Source of the DNA: Chara braunii
Taxonomy: Eukaryota; Streptophyta; Charophyceae; Charales; Characeae
Length of the DNA: 41,715 nucleotides
Assembly (NCBI GenBank): GCA_003427395.1
Contig: BFEA01000012.1
Location: 6,754,253 to 6,795,967, forward strand
Reading direction: 5' to 3'
The position numbers and the translations under genes were made by a program. Below, piece after piece: positions 1 through 8,699 of the stretch (within the stretch, counting starts at the first letter, position 1; each line of letters begins with the position of its first letter). Below the pieces are notes generated by a model. That model was not told the DNA's origin and did not search any database. It saw nothing but the letters and a program-made list of their open reading frames with translations.

Positions 1-5
1 TACGA

Positions 6-40
6 CCGTCTAGGCTCGACTCTTTCTTCGAGCCTAGCGG
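6..40. other. Stem-loop, organellar spacer
   Basis: CTAGGCTCGA at 10-19 pairs perfectly with TCGAGCCTAG at 28-37 around an 8-nt loop. CCG (6-8) and CGG (38-40) extend the stem past a single bulged T. Such hairpins commonly mark transcript ends in plant mitochondria; that role is inferred. Confidence 0.5.
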
Positions 41-79
41 TGGAACTCTTGACTCTATTCGTGTTTTAATGAAATTATG

Positions 80-120
80 TACCCGTAAAAAATGGCCGGG
101 AAATCCTGGCCTTACGGGTA
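80..120. other. Compound stem-loop before trnI
   Basis: An outer stem TACCCGTAA (80-88) / TTACGGGTA (112-120) encloses an inner 8-bp stem that starts at GGCCGGGA and closes on TCCTGGCC. It sits 42 bp upstream of trnI. It resembles a 3'-end-stabilising or processing hairpin of organellar RNA. Confidence 0.5.
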
Positions 121-161
121 CCACCCTTGAGTTAGTTTTGTTGTTTCTGAAGCAAGTTCCT

Positions 162-235
162 GGGCTTATAGTTTAATTGGTTCAAACGCACCGCTCATAA
201 CGGTGATATTGTAGGTTCAAATCCTACTAAGCCTA
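162..235 (+). tRNA. trnI(cau): tRNA-Ile(CAU)-like, mitochondrial type
   Basis: A full cloverleaf is visible: acceptor GGGCTTA/TAAGCCT with discriminator A, D stem GTTT/AAAC, anticodon stem CACCG/CGGTG around loop CTCATAA (anticodon CAU), T stem GTAGG/CCTAC with loop TTCAAAT. The sequence is of the plant mitochondrial trnI(cau) type, in which C34 is modified to lysidine so that AUA is read as Ile. A tRNA-Met assignment cannot be excluded from the anticodon alone. No CCA is encoded. In a nuclear location it is probably a passenger. Confidence 0.85.
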
Positions 236-245
236 TCTGGATTCT

Positions 246-318
246 GGGTGTATAGCTTAGTTGGTAGAGCATTGGGCTTTTAACCTAATGGTCGCAGGTT
301 CAAATCCTGCTATACCCA
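246..318 (+). tRNA. trnK(uuu): tRNA-Lys(UUU), mitochondrial type
   Basis: Acceptor GGGTGTA/TATACCC (one G-U), D arm GCTT...GAGC, anticodon stem TTGGG/CCTAA with loop CTTTTAA (anticodon UUU), T stem GCAGG/CCTGC, discriminator A. It lies only 10 bp after trnI, a spacing typical of organellar tRNA clusters. All stems are intact, so the copy is either recent or still organellar. Confidence 0.88.
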
Positions 319-385
319 TAAGGCCACGAAGTGGGGTAGACATGCTTATACTCCTTTCAGGCAACTATACATATTCCAGAAAGAA

Positions 386-470
386 ACGGTTATGGCGAAA
401 TTGGTTTACGCACCACACTTAGGATGTGGCGGCGCTTCGCGCCTTGTGGGTTCGAGTCCCGCTAGCCGTA
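386..470 (+). tRNA. trnL(uag): tRNA-Leu(UAG), mitochondrial type
   Basis: A class II tRNA of 85 nt: acceptor ACGGTTA/TAGCCGT, D arm GCG...CGC, anticodon stem CCACA/TGTGG with loop CTTAGGA (anticodon UAG), long variable hairpin GGCGCTTCGCGCC, T stem GTGGG/CCCGC with loop TTCGAGT. It is unlike chloroplast trnL(uag), and the trnI-trnK-trnL cluster supports a mitochondrial source. Confidence 0.87.
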
Positions 471-636
471 CACTAGAAACGAAGAGCAATATGTATGGTT
501 GAGGCCTTATTTTCACTTTTCCGCCACTATATGTATCTTTCTTTATATCTTTAGTTAGAATGGTTTCTTACAAACAGTTCCAATGGGCGCTTTATTAATT
601 ATCTTTCTTATCCTTCAAGTCTCCATATTAGATCTG

Positions 637-930
637 TCAGCTATTTTGTCTTGAGAAATTTGCCAAATAAAAGAATAAAATATAGCTAATTCTATCACAC
701 CATAAATAGGTAAACACACAAAAATTGAACCAAATGTCTGGAGGAGTTAAAAAAGTTGTTATTAAGACTGAGAAAAAGAGAAAAGAACGACGATTTTTTA
801 TACAGGTTTTTACTGAAATACGTTTTGATTCTATTAAGAAGATCATAATGGGAACTACCCAATAATAAATAAGAAAACAAAAAAACAAGAAAGAAATTAC
901 ACTCAAATAGAACAATTTTGTCCATTGGAC
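637..930 (-). pseudogene. tatC: tatC/mttB (Sec-independent translocase) C-terminal fragment
   Basis: The minus-strand frame encodes hydrophobic membrane segments followed by basic residues and the TatC hallmark TPPDIW in the context FLFFSVLITTFLTPPDIW, then another hydrophobic segment. TatC (mttB/ymf16 in plant mitochondria) is the multi-membrane-pass subunit of the twin-arginine protein translocase. Only about 97 residues are recognisable against roughly 240-260 for the family. The N-terminal half is missing, so the gene is truncated at the edge of the mitochondrial segment. The open frame continues upstream to 1035, but those residues look unrelated. Confidence 0.65.
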
Positions 931-1311
931 CCTTTGTGTTTTGTAACAACTAGGAATAACAAAACACCAACATTTCTGACAAAATCCATGGTGCGAATTT
1001 GATATAGCAAGCACTGGCTCCCAGTGCAACCTCATAAAAAGCTATGAAACACAGACCTGAAGAAATTGAAACACAAGTCTCTGTTACCAAGGCAGCCCCT
1101 CGTGAACGGCGAGGCGCAACCTGAGTGTGCACGGCGTCACGGGCCAGAGGGACGCGTGACGTTTATTCTTATTTTCATTATTTATTTATTTAGTTGTTTT
1201 TATTGTGGTCAAAGGTTTTTACCTCGGTAATCGGTTCTGAGGCTGACGCCAGGCACGGTGACCGAAACGGCAGCTAAAGACCTTGAGCACGCCCATCGAG
1301 ACTCCGGCGCG
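931..1311. other. No gene seen; junction region
   Basis: This is the transition from mitochondrial-like AT-rich sequence to rDNA-like sequence. It includes a 7-bp hairpin CGTCACG/CGTGACG near 1135-1160 and a T-rich stretch at 1160-1215. No coding sequence can be supported. Weak rRNA-like similarity may begin before 1312. Confidence 0.4.
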
Positions 1312-1978
1312 ACCAAGGCATTGACATAATCTTGACTGCGTGGGAACACAGACCGAGGAGGTCAACGCGCATGAAGGTCAGTGAGTGCTTGGCCCACGGC
1401 GCGGGAGGAAGCTGTAGTGGTGGGGTCCGTGGTCATGGCTTCCCTTGCGTTCCTTTTGGAGAGCGTCGATAGCCTAAAGTAAAAGGGAATCGGAGAACAT
1501 TCCGAGCGGGCCTGTGGGGCTGCAGCCCGAGGGTGCAGGGGTCGCTGTCGGTGGACCATCCGCCCCCACCATCTGTCGGGAGAGGTTTTGAGTGTGAGCA
1601 TGCCCGTCGGGGTCCGCAAGATGGTGAACTATGCCTGAGCCGGGTTTTGGGGGCACCGGTGGGACGTTGCCGTAGTATTGACTATGTGGCACAGGCTGTC
1701 CCAGCAGCTGATTACATGGGACCCGCTGCACCTCGGACCATGCCACGGGTCTGCAACAGGCCCGCGCTCTCGACGCAGAGGCCGATGTCTGTGGGTGGTA
1801 TGCCCGTTGGGGGCCCGAGGCGGTGGGATGACTCTGCAGTGGCTGGAGCTGCAGCAATGTGCTGCACGGCTGTGGAACCACGCGCTGAAGAGGAGGCAGC
1901 AACTATACTCACTTGCAAATCGTTCATCGGACTAGGGGTACAGGGCCGAAAGGACTGAGGGAACCATCCAATAGCTAA

Positions 1979-2012
<34 letters not shown>
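1312..2012 (+). pseudogene. Degenerate nuclear-type 28S/25S rRNA segment with insertion
   Basis: Three blocks follow the order of eukaryotic large-subunit rRNA domain II. Near 1321-1385 there is GACATAAT, then AACACAGACCGAGGAG, recalling the conserved AAACACGGACCAAGGAGT block. Near 1590-1642 there is GTGAGCATGCCCGTCGGGG followed by AAGATGGTGAACTATGCCTG. Near 1913-2012 there is TTGCAAATCGTTC, then CCCTCCGAAGTTTCCCTCAG and GATAGCTGGAGC. The sequence is rich in transitions relative to the canonical rRNA. Between 1650 and 1905 about 250 bp replaces an expected stretch of roughly 60 nt, so a foreign piece seems to be inserted. Similarity is lost after 2012. The short ORFs here are by-products. This is judged against remembered rRNA sequence, not an alignment. 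Confidence 0.7.
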
Positions 2013-2655
2013 GGTCAAACGGGTCGCCGATTGCCACAAGACCAACTACGCTCGGGGGCAGCGGTAGCCGAGTGAGCGAGATGGGCGGCTGCAGAGGCAA
2101 AGAGAAAAGAAGAGAGGAGGGGCGAAGTGACCGGGACCGATAGGCGATAGGGTCAGGTCACTACGTTTGCCAGGCGCAAAGTTAGCAGCAGTGGAGCGAC
2201 GGGCACTAAGGCGAAAGGGAGAAAAAGGTGGAATGAACCTGGGTTCTGCGCCAGGTGCATTCGAGAAGAGGGATGGTGGAAAGGGCAAGTCAGGCGCAAC
2301 TAGAAGACGGTTGATCTTGCGAGACTCCAAGGATTTGAGCGACGGAAGATGATGAATGGGGCTTTTCAGACATCACTAATCCATTGGAGATGTTAGAATA
2401 GTGGAAGGATTGCATCTGAAGAGAGCTTATTTTCCCCTCCTGCCCTCTTTTTGGATGTAGGTGAAGTTTCTCTATTTTTTTTCAGGTTGGTATCTGATGT
2501 TCTTGAGTTTTCAAAAATTTCTTAAATCTCCTAAAAAGTTATTCGGTAAGCAGGAAGGGGAAGGTTGGTTTTAGCAGGGTGGTGCTTGGGCAGAGGACAG
2601 ATGGGTGTTTAGGGTGGTAGGTCTATTAGAAGGGCGGGGTGGGGTGACAATGGTC
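2013..2655. other. No gene seen
   Basis: GC-rich, purine-rich sequence to about 2350, then AT-richer DNA with poly-T runs. Short ORFs on both strands lack recognisable domains. Confidence 0.4.
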
Positions 2656-3550
2656 GGTGCTGGAGCAGTTGCTCTGTAACCAGGGGAGCTTGAGACTATT
2701 GGAGCTATGCTGAGGGTGGAAGGCATAACCATCTTGTTCAACGTAGCTGATGCCGGGGCAGTGACCCTATAACTTTGGGGGTTGTGCAACTAAGGAAGTT
2801 GTCAAGGGAGGAAGACACTTCCTGTGCGTCAGAGCTAGTTCGGTCGGTACTGGGGCAGTTGGTGTTGTCCTGTGACCCTAGCAAGGGGGGTATGAGATCT
2901 ACCGAGTTCTGGTACGAGGACTGGACGCCTGGGCAGTAGTCTTTCCTCTGCGGTGCAGGAAAGAAGCTGGATTCATTTTTCTGTCTTCCTGTTTTTTAGG
3001 CTGATGTTCTTAGTTTACGAGGGGCTTAGGTATGATTTAGAATTATGAAAAAAGGATTCTGATAGGGTTGTTTCTGGTAGTTGTTTAAGGAGTGGTATCT
3101 CAGAGAGTGACTATGCAGAGATCTGGCTATGATCAGGGAGATCGTGGATAGAATGTCAGGGGGGGAAGGAGAAGGTGAGAACTGGAAGATGGGAGGAAGC
3201 AAGGGGGGGTCAACATGGGAAGGGACGTCTGTCTAAGTAAGTAGGTCAGAAGGACAAAGTTGGGACGACGCAGACCGGTGCTGGAGCTTTTGCTCTGTAA
3301 CCTGGGGGAGCAAGAGGTTTGTGGAGTTATGTGAGGGAGGAAGGCATAACCAGTTTGTCCGACGTAGCTGATGCCGGGGTTTTTTCCCTATAACTTAGGG
3401 GCGTGTGGCTAATCGAGAGTGTCGAGGGAGGAAGGCACTCTTTGCCGTCTGAACCAGGCTGGTCGGTACTGGGGAAGTTTGTGTTGCTCTATAACCCTAG
3501 CATAGAGGGGTATGAGATCAGCTGAGCTCTGGTACGAGGATTAAACGCTT
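2656..3550. repeat. Nested tandem repeat: 275-bp units, each built of about 95-bp subunits
   Basis: 2656-2931 and 3277-3550 are diverged copies of one about 275-bp unit, offset by about 620 bp. Both run through GGTGCTGGAGC, CTGTAACC, GGAAGGCATAACCA, ACGTAGCTGATGCCGGGG, GGTCGGTACTGGGG, GGGGTATGAGAT and CTGGTACGAGGA. Within each unit, a motif like GGTCGGTRCTGGRGCAGTTG followed by CTGTRACC recurs at about 95-bp steps (around 2653, 2750 and 2843). No coding potential is evident. It could be a remnant of a transposon's repetitive terminal region. Confidence 0.65.
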
Positions 3551-3744
3551 GGACTTAACGTTTTTTCGCTTGTTGAAGGGGAGGTGTAAACAGTAGGAGG
3601 TCTTCTGTTTCCAAGGTATGGATTGTGATTGGGTAGATAATAGGCAGTTTCTTTTCTGAGAACTACAGTTGTCTTTAAAAAGTTGTTTCTCAAAGGTTTT
3701 GGCAGGTTTGGTAATTGACTGATTGTTTTCCTAGCCGAAGTCGG

Positions 3745-3890
3745 GTAAGGGCCCCGAAACTTCAAACATGTTACATATTCCCAGTTGTACTTCACAGGGA
3801 CGTTGAGCCCGGTTCTCAGCATGTGATGCTCCCCACGAATAGATTGGAACTTTTGCTCCCCCCCCCCCAAAAAAAAAAAAAAAAAAAAAA
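3745..3890 (+). mobile_element. 5'-truncated retroelement 3' end with poly-A
   Basis: The sequence ends in C11A22 (poly-A 3869-3890). It shares TTGTACTTCA, then GGGACG, CCCGGTT and GCTCCCCACGAATAGATTGG with the 3' untranslated region of the LINE at 37430-37510. Only the tail is present, as expected for a 5'-truncated or SINE-like copy made by target-primed reverse transcription. It lacks the long terminal hairpin of the 37.5-kb LINE. Confidence 0.65.
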
Positions 3891-5659
3891 GTGTAGGGGG
3901 AGGAAGAAAAGAAAAACGGTGCACGATGATGTCGTGGAGGATGGCTATGGCACGAGTAAGAAGGCATCACTCGCTCGATTCTCTGTGGAATCAAGCGGGA
4001 GAAGAGCTGAAGTAGGGGTTTTCGGGGATGGCGACCCTGAATCCGAAGTTAGAATTAGTGGAAAGTTAGTAGGAAGGGAGGTCACTAGGGAAAGGTGTGC
4101 GCGGAGTGTCGAGGGAGAAGAAGATGGAGGGAGCAGATATTGCAAAAAATTTGATCAGCTCTCGATGAAAATGAGGGAGAAGAGATACTAGTTGGGGTTT
4201 TTGAAGATGGGCGAATCCGATCGCAAAGTCGGATCCGAAAGTTAATGTGTGGATTAGGCGGTACGAGTATCGAGAGTTGCGGCCGGAGAGAGGGGATTTT
4301 TGAAAATGGCAATGTATCTACCGTGTTCTAGCGGAAGATTCATTCGATTTTGCTCATCCTAGCGATGGAAAAGATGTGAAGCCGTCCACGAGGTTGGAGA
4401 CTTACCTGCTGGCCGGCACAGTGCTCGACGGGCCAAAGAAGAAGCATCTCTCTACCTCTCTGTGAGCATAGCTGGAGGCAGGGCACATCGCTACCATCTA
4501 CGAGAGGGTCGTTTTTTTGCCTTGCTCGTATTGTCGATAGGGCCAGCGGGGAATGAGAGGCGAACCGGGGAGTTACCCGCTAGTTGAAGTACCGTCGGTT
4601 GCTAAGCCACGGGGATCGGAGGTTTACCCCATTGGTCGATACGCAGCCCATTTACGTCAAGCGGAGCGGCGATGAGGAGAAAAGCCGCGAGAAGGAATGC
4701 TTCACCACTGGCAGGAGCACAGCCCACCATGTCAAACGGAGTGACTGAAGGCTATGTTGGAGTCTGGGGTATTCCTGTTGGTCGACGAACTGCTATTCCG
4801 CCAAAACGAACGAGTTGCAAGTGAGCAGCGGGGAGGAGATTGCAGGCTTGTTCATCAGGTGGTGTGAAGCCCATCCTGTCAGTCAAAATAGCAAGGAACG
4901 AGCCGTGAAGATTGTAGGCTTTCCTACCAGCTGGTGCGCTGTTCATACTACCGGTTGAGGTAGCCGGAGGCGAGTCTCAAGGGTTGTAAGCTCTCCCATG
5001 GCCCACGAACTTAGGATTGTAAGTTTCTGGGGTGGTTGAGATTGTTGTAAGAGGGGTCGTTGTTGAGAGTTGGAGAGGCGCCAAGGAGTCAACAGTAGGC
5101 AGTTGGGCGTCAGTTTGACCAAGCTGCTGCGTATTTTGGCTGCCATTGCGGGACCCTCAGGCGCATAAAAGTATCAAGGCCCTCTCCTGCGAGTTCAGTT
5201 TGTCCCTCCCTTGTATCTTGAGCGTCTGAGACCCCTTATCTTCTGCCCTTCTTACTCTAAGTCTACTCCGAGGTTAGGAGAGGAAGGCGGCAGGCGGGAT
5301 TGCAACCCGTAGGACCGCAACAAGACTCTGTGGGGAGTCAGCCCACCGATTGTCGGAGCTCTGCTGGAACTCAGGAGGAGTTCTGGAGGCAGGGAACTGA
5401 GAGGTAACCTTTCACCCTCCTTTTATAAACCCTGTTATAAACCATATTCGTACTCCTTGCTATGTTTGACTGAGTATATTGTCTGCACCACTACTTTGAC
5501 TTTCAGGACACGATTCAGACTTAAGTAAAGGAATGCATGTGTAATGTCAGTTTCAGCGTTGTTGTCTGACTGAAAGCAGATTGTGGGAAGGGATTGCATC
5601 TAGGGGAAGGATGGGAGAAAGGCAGTATCGCTCGTGTCTGACCGGGTCTATCAAAGGTT
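3891..5659. other. No gene seen; degenerate repeats
   Basis: Purine-rich sequence. GAAGAG, then GGGGTTTT, GGATGG and AATCCGAA recur near 3998-4070 and 4170-4240, a weak tandem duplication. Between 4630 and 5030 phrases such as GATTGTAGGCTTTC, GATTGCAGGCTTG and GGTTGTAAGCTCTC recur, each near sequence resembling CACAGCCCAYCATGTCA. No convincing coding frame was found on either strand. Confidence 0.35.
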
Positions 5660-6385
5660 GGGCAAGTCTCTATAAGCTTGGGGAGACTCGGTGCTATGTT
5701 TATTTTTGAGTTGCTTGGAGGACCAGACAAGTTCCATAAGTTTGGGTGGTCTGGTTGCTCTGACTTGCAAGGGTTGTCTGTGGATGATTTTTTGGGGACC
5801 TAGCATTGTCCCATAAGTTTGGGTGGCTTGGTTGCCTTGCTTATTTTGGGTCTTCTCAGTTTCTTTTGGTTTTGAACGAGGGGGTTTGAGCATGTTCCAT
5901 AAGTTTGGGTGGCTCAACCTCTTCCTGCTTTACCATTAAGAGAATGAATCAGGCAGAGGACCAGACATGTTCCATAAGTTTAGGTCTTGGTCCAATGCCA
6001 CGCACATGCTGGAACCAAAAGGTTATAACTTGACTATATTTTACTATTATTTTACCTATGAACAGGCTAGTCAGACATTGTCCGATAAGTTTGGGTGGTC
6101 TGACTATAGCTTATCACAAACTGAAGAGAGTATTAATTAAGAATAAACTTGTGGTAAGAAGGGGCAGGTTGAACCTCGAGTTAACATGATCAGTTCAGTC
6201 ATGTGTTACCTTAAAAGAATAAGTGCAGATAATTATATATAACTGGGATATTTAAATAGTTCAGAGCGACTAGGATGGACAACCTAGTCATATGCCCAAG
6301 GAAGAGAAAAGTTGTGGTGCCCTCTGTTTGCGTGTACTCAATGGCTTAGCTAGACACTTTTTCATAAGTTTGGGTGGTCTAACTT
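5660..6385 (+). repeat. Family of stem-loops with common loop and covarying stems
   Basis: The phrase TTCCATAAGTTTGGGTG occurs repeatedly as the 20-21 nt loop of hairpins whose stems differ in sequence but stay complementary. 5722-5755 has ACCAGAC/GTCTGGT. 5798-5832 has ACCTAGC/GCTTGGT with one mismatch. 5886-5917 has TTGAGC/GCTCAA. 5958-5993 has GGACCAGAC with GTCTTGGTCC and one bulge. 6068-6106 has a perfect TAGTCAGAC/GTCTGACTA. 6351-6381 has TAGAC/GTCTA. A diverged seventh copy lies at 5665-5688 (AGTCTC/GAGACT). Spacing is irregular (about 60-250 bp). Compensatory stem changes argue that structure matters. Function unknown. Confidence 0.7.
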
Positions 6386-6696
6386 TATGCCTTATGCAAG
6401 CTGGGTATAAGGGATAACTCATTAAAAGACTACGAACTATTTGTTTGACAAGATTAACTTTGGGGCTGGTGAGAGTACTTATCTTTGTGGTTTTACCTTA
6501 CATGTGACCTAGTGAGATCGTTACTTAGTCTAAGTTTCAGTTTGACAGGTAGTTGCTTTAGAGGCTCGCCACGTGCTAGAGCTATAAGAGTTAGTTCAAT
6601 TTCTGTATTTTCTGAGCTAAGTTTTTTTTACTTAGATGAATTCCGCATTTTCTGGGATCATTTGTTATACTTGGCTTTGTATAAATCTTCGTAAGC
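6386..6696. other. No gene seen
   Basis: AT-rich spacer between the stem-loop cluster and the 120-bp repeat. A short plus-strand frame at 6485-6694 has no recognisable domain. Confidence 0.35.
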
Positions 6697-7010
6697 TACT
6701 TTCTCTACGGGAAGCGCTGCCGAAATTTCTGCAAATCCAAGGAGTTAGTTAAAATTTGACTTTTTCAAAATTCAACTTGTCTAATTTTTATATATGGCTT
6801 AGTAAAAATTTGAAAAGTCTCCTTTTCTAAAGGGAGTGCTACCCAAATTTTTGCTAATTCTAGGAGTTAGACAAAATTTGACTTTGGAAAGTTGAAGATT
6901 ATTTCGGTTTTTATATTTGGGCTAGTATAAGTTCTGAGAAGACACTTCTCCTACGGGAAGCGCTGCCGAAATTTTCTTAGATTAAAGGAGGTAGATTATA
7001 TTTTGACAGA
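6697..7010. repeat. About 120-bp tandem repeat, three copies
   Basis: CTACGGGAAGCGCTGCCGAA followed by ATTT, then GGAGTTAG and AAAATTTGAC, recurs near 6704, 6822 (diverged) and 6948. The AT-rich background and this phrase resemble sequence found in some plant LTRs, but no LTR structure could be delimited. Confidence 0.55.
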
Positions 7011-7744
7011 TGGCGATTTTGGCAATCCACTCTGCATAGGAGAGATTCTGCCATAGGTCTACCTTTTCTTGAGCACTGGCTTAGAGGTAGACTTAGACTT
7101 AGTTATTAGGAGATCTTGAGAGGGAATGTGCTATGGAGATTCATTCCTCATACAATGATAGTCAAGCCTTGGGAATTCGCCTGTCTTGTGTCACAGGTCC
7201 TTCGTTGATTGATTCAATTCAGGATTGGACTAAATTCAGTTTGATCTTACGAGGATCATCTTCTGTTATCACTGATAACATGTCGGTTGGTTGATCGTCG
7301 ACTCGTCGGCTCACGACACAACTTTGCTTATACTTGTACCTCAACTTGATACCTTAGCCCTGAGATTTGACATGTTTCTTTGAGGGTTTTAACCAGACTT
7401 CTTTTAATGACCATTATAAAGAACTTATGAGATTTTATGGAAAGTTGGACTATGATTGGGGCTTGAGTGTGTGAGGTGTGGTGTGAGTTACAAAGAACAG
7501 TAAAGTTGACCACATTGGTGTATGGCAATGTGGCATTCGTTTGCGTTTGTGTTTTATACAGGTTAGTGTTTTGGAGTCTGTGTACAAGCCTTACTTTGGA
7601 GGAAGTTAGAATGACAACCATGTGTCGCACGATCTGCATACCTGATGGGTTTATCTTTCCTTCCTTGGATTTATCTCGAGTTTTGATTTAATATGGATAT
7701 CGGAATGCCTGTTTATTTACCAAGTAATTTTGCTTGTAAATTTT
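7011..7744. other. No gene seen
   Basis: AT-rich sequence with short uninformative ORFs on both strands. Base composition shifts sharply to GC-rich at about 7745. Confidence 0.35.
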
Positions 7745-8625
7745 ATGGTTGGACGTTGAAGTCCATGGCAGCCGTCAAAGTCAAACCCCTTGATCTGATG
7801 GCAAGCCCCCGCTGAGGGAGTTGGTCTCCATGACAATAAGAGACGATTGCCAGCACATGTATGAACTTGTGTACCACCCACTCTCCGCAGGGTGCAGAAG
7901 AGGGTGTGGTTATCAACCGCACTTGGCGGTTGTCTAGCGTCAAGAGATTAACCTCTCAAGGCGCAAGTCAGCCGACACTTGAGTGTCGAATGCGACCCTC
8001 GAGATTAGCGAGGACCGCATGATTATGGGTACTACATAGTACGCCATCGTTGCGACCGCTTGCATAAGCATGCATTGCTAGTTGATATGCAAAGACTCTA
8101 CGTCCGCATGGTTTTATACTAAGTCTCGCGCGCGTCGCCTATCCGGTTTCCGCACCGGAAGGTTATGAGATGACTACAGAAGGGACTAGGAGTGTTGTTG
8201 TGTTGTTTGTTTTGTGTCGTTCCGTGTGTACGAGTGTTGTGGTGTACGCTTGGTATGTGGGGTGCGTCCTAGTCGACCAGCGACGAGTCGCACTTGGGAC
8301 TTCAGCCCTCTAGTGCGTCGGTTCGCGTGCGGGTCCGATAGAGGCGTAAGACCGCGCGTACCCCCTATGCTACAGCGAACGAGAAACGCCCTCGGCTGGT
8401 CCACCTCTGCGATTGCAACTGATTAGCTTTCCTACTGTGGATTAGTAGCTCGGCGGGGATACGCCCACCGAAGGGAGGTGACAACTCCCGCAGGTGGAGG
8501 TAAATCGCGCCTCGCGTAGGCCCTATCCTGTTGTAGGGCTCGCAAGAGGTATGGCTGGCGCACTCGGCCGGAGCGGCTTGCGGAAGCTCCATGTGTATTC
8601 ACGACGAGGATTAGACCAACTCCTG
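7745..8625. other. GC-rich region, possible LINE 5' untranslated region
   Basis: The composition shift at about 7745 and the LINE ORF1 that follows make this a candidate 5' leader. It includes paired segments such as CCGGTTTCCGCACCGG near 8144. No target duplication matching the sequence after the poly-A tail at 37587 was found, so the left end of the LINE is undefined. Confidence 0.3.
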
Positions 8626-8699
8626 CGTGACGCGGCCGGGAGGGTCCCGCCCTGCGTGGTGTGGGACCGATGCGCTTGACAGCGGGGGGGGGACTGGTG

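Larger units (their letters stand above)
1..935. other. Mitochondrial-derived segment (NUMT-like)
   Basis: Three plant-mitochondrial-type tRNA genes, two strong hairpins and a tatC/mttB remnant lie together in AT-rich sequence unlike the rDNA-like and transposon DNA that follows. Because the rest of the window is nuclear in character, the simplest reading is mitochondrial DNA inserted in the nucleus. A chimeric contig end is the alternative, made more credible by the assembly artefact at 28.7 kb. The right boundary is not sharp: recognisable tatC ends near 930. Confidence 0.7.

Noticed and set aside
1474-1958. Overlapping ORFs of 85-142 aa on both strands
   Set aside because: They lie within rRNA-like sequence and have no protein motif; open frames arise from GC-rich rDNA.
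5660-6385. CRISPR-like array
   Set aside because: The repeats are hairpin loops with irregular spacing, variable stems and no uniform spacers, in eukaryotic DNA.
5660-6385. Hammerhead or other known self-cleaving ribozyme
   Set aside because: No CTGANGA/GAAA core or other ribozyme signature was found around the hairpins.
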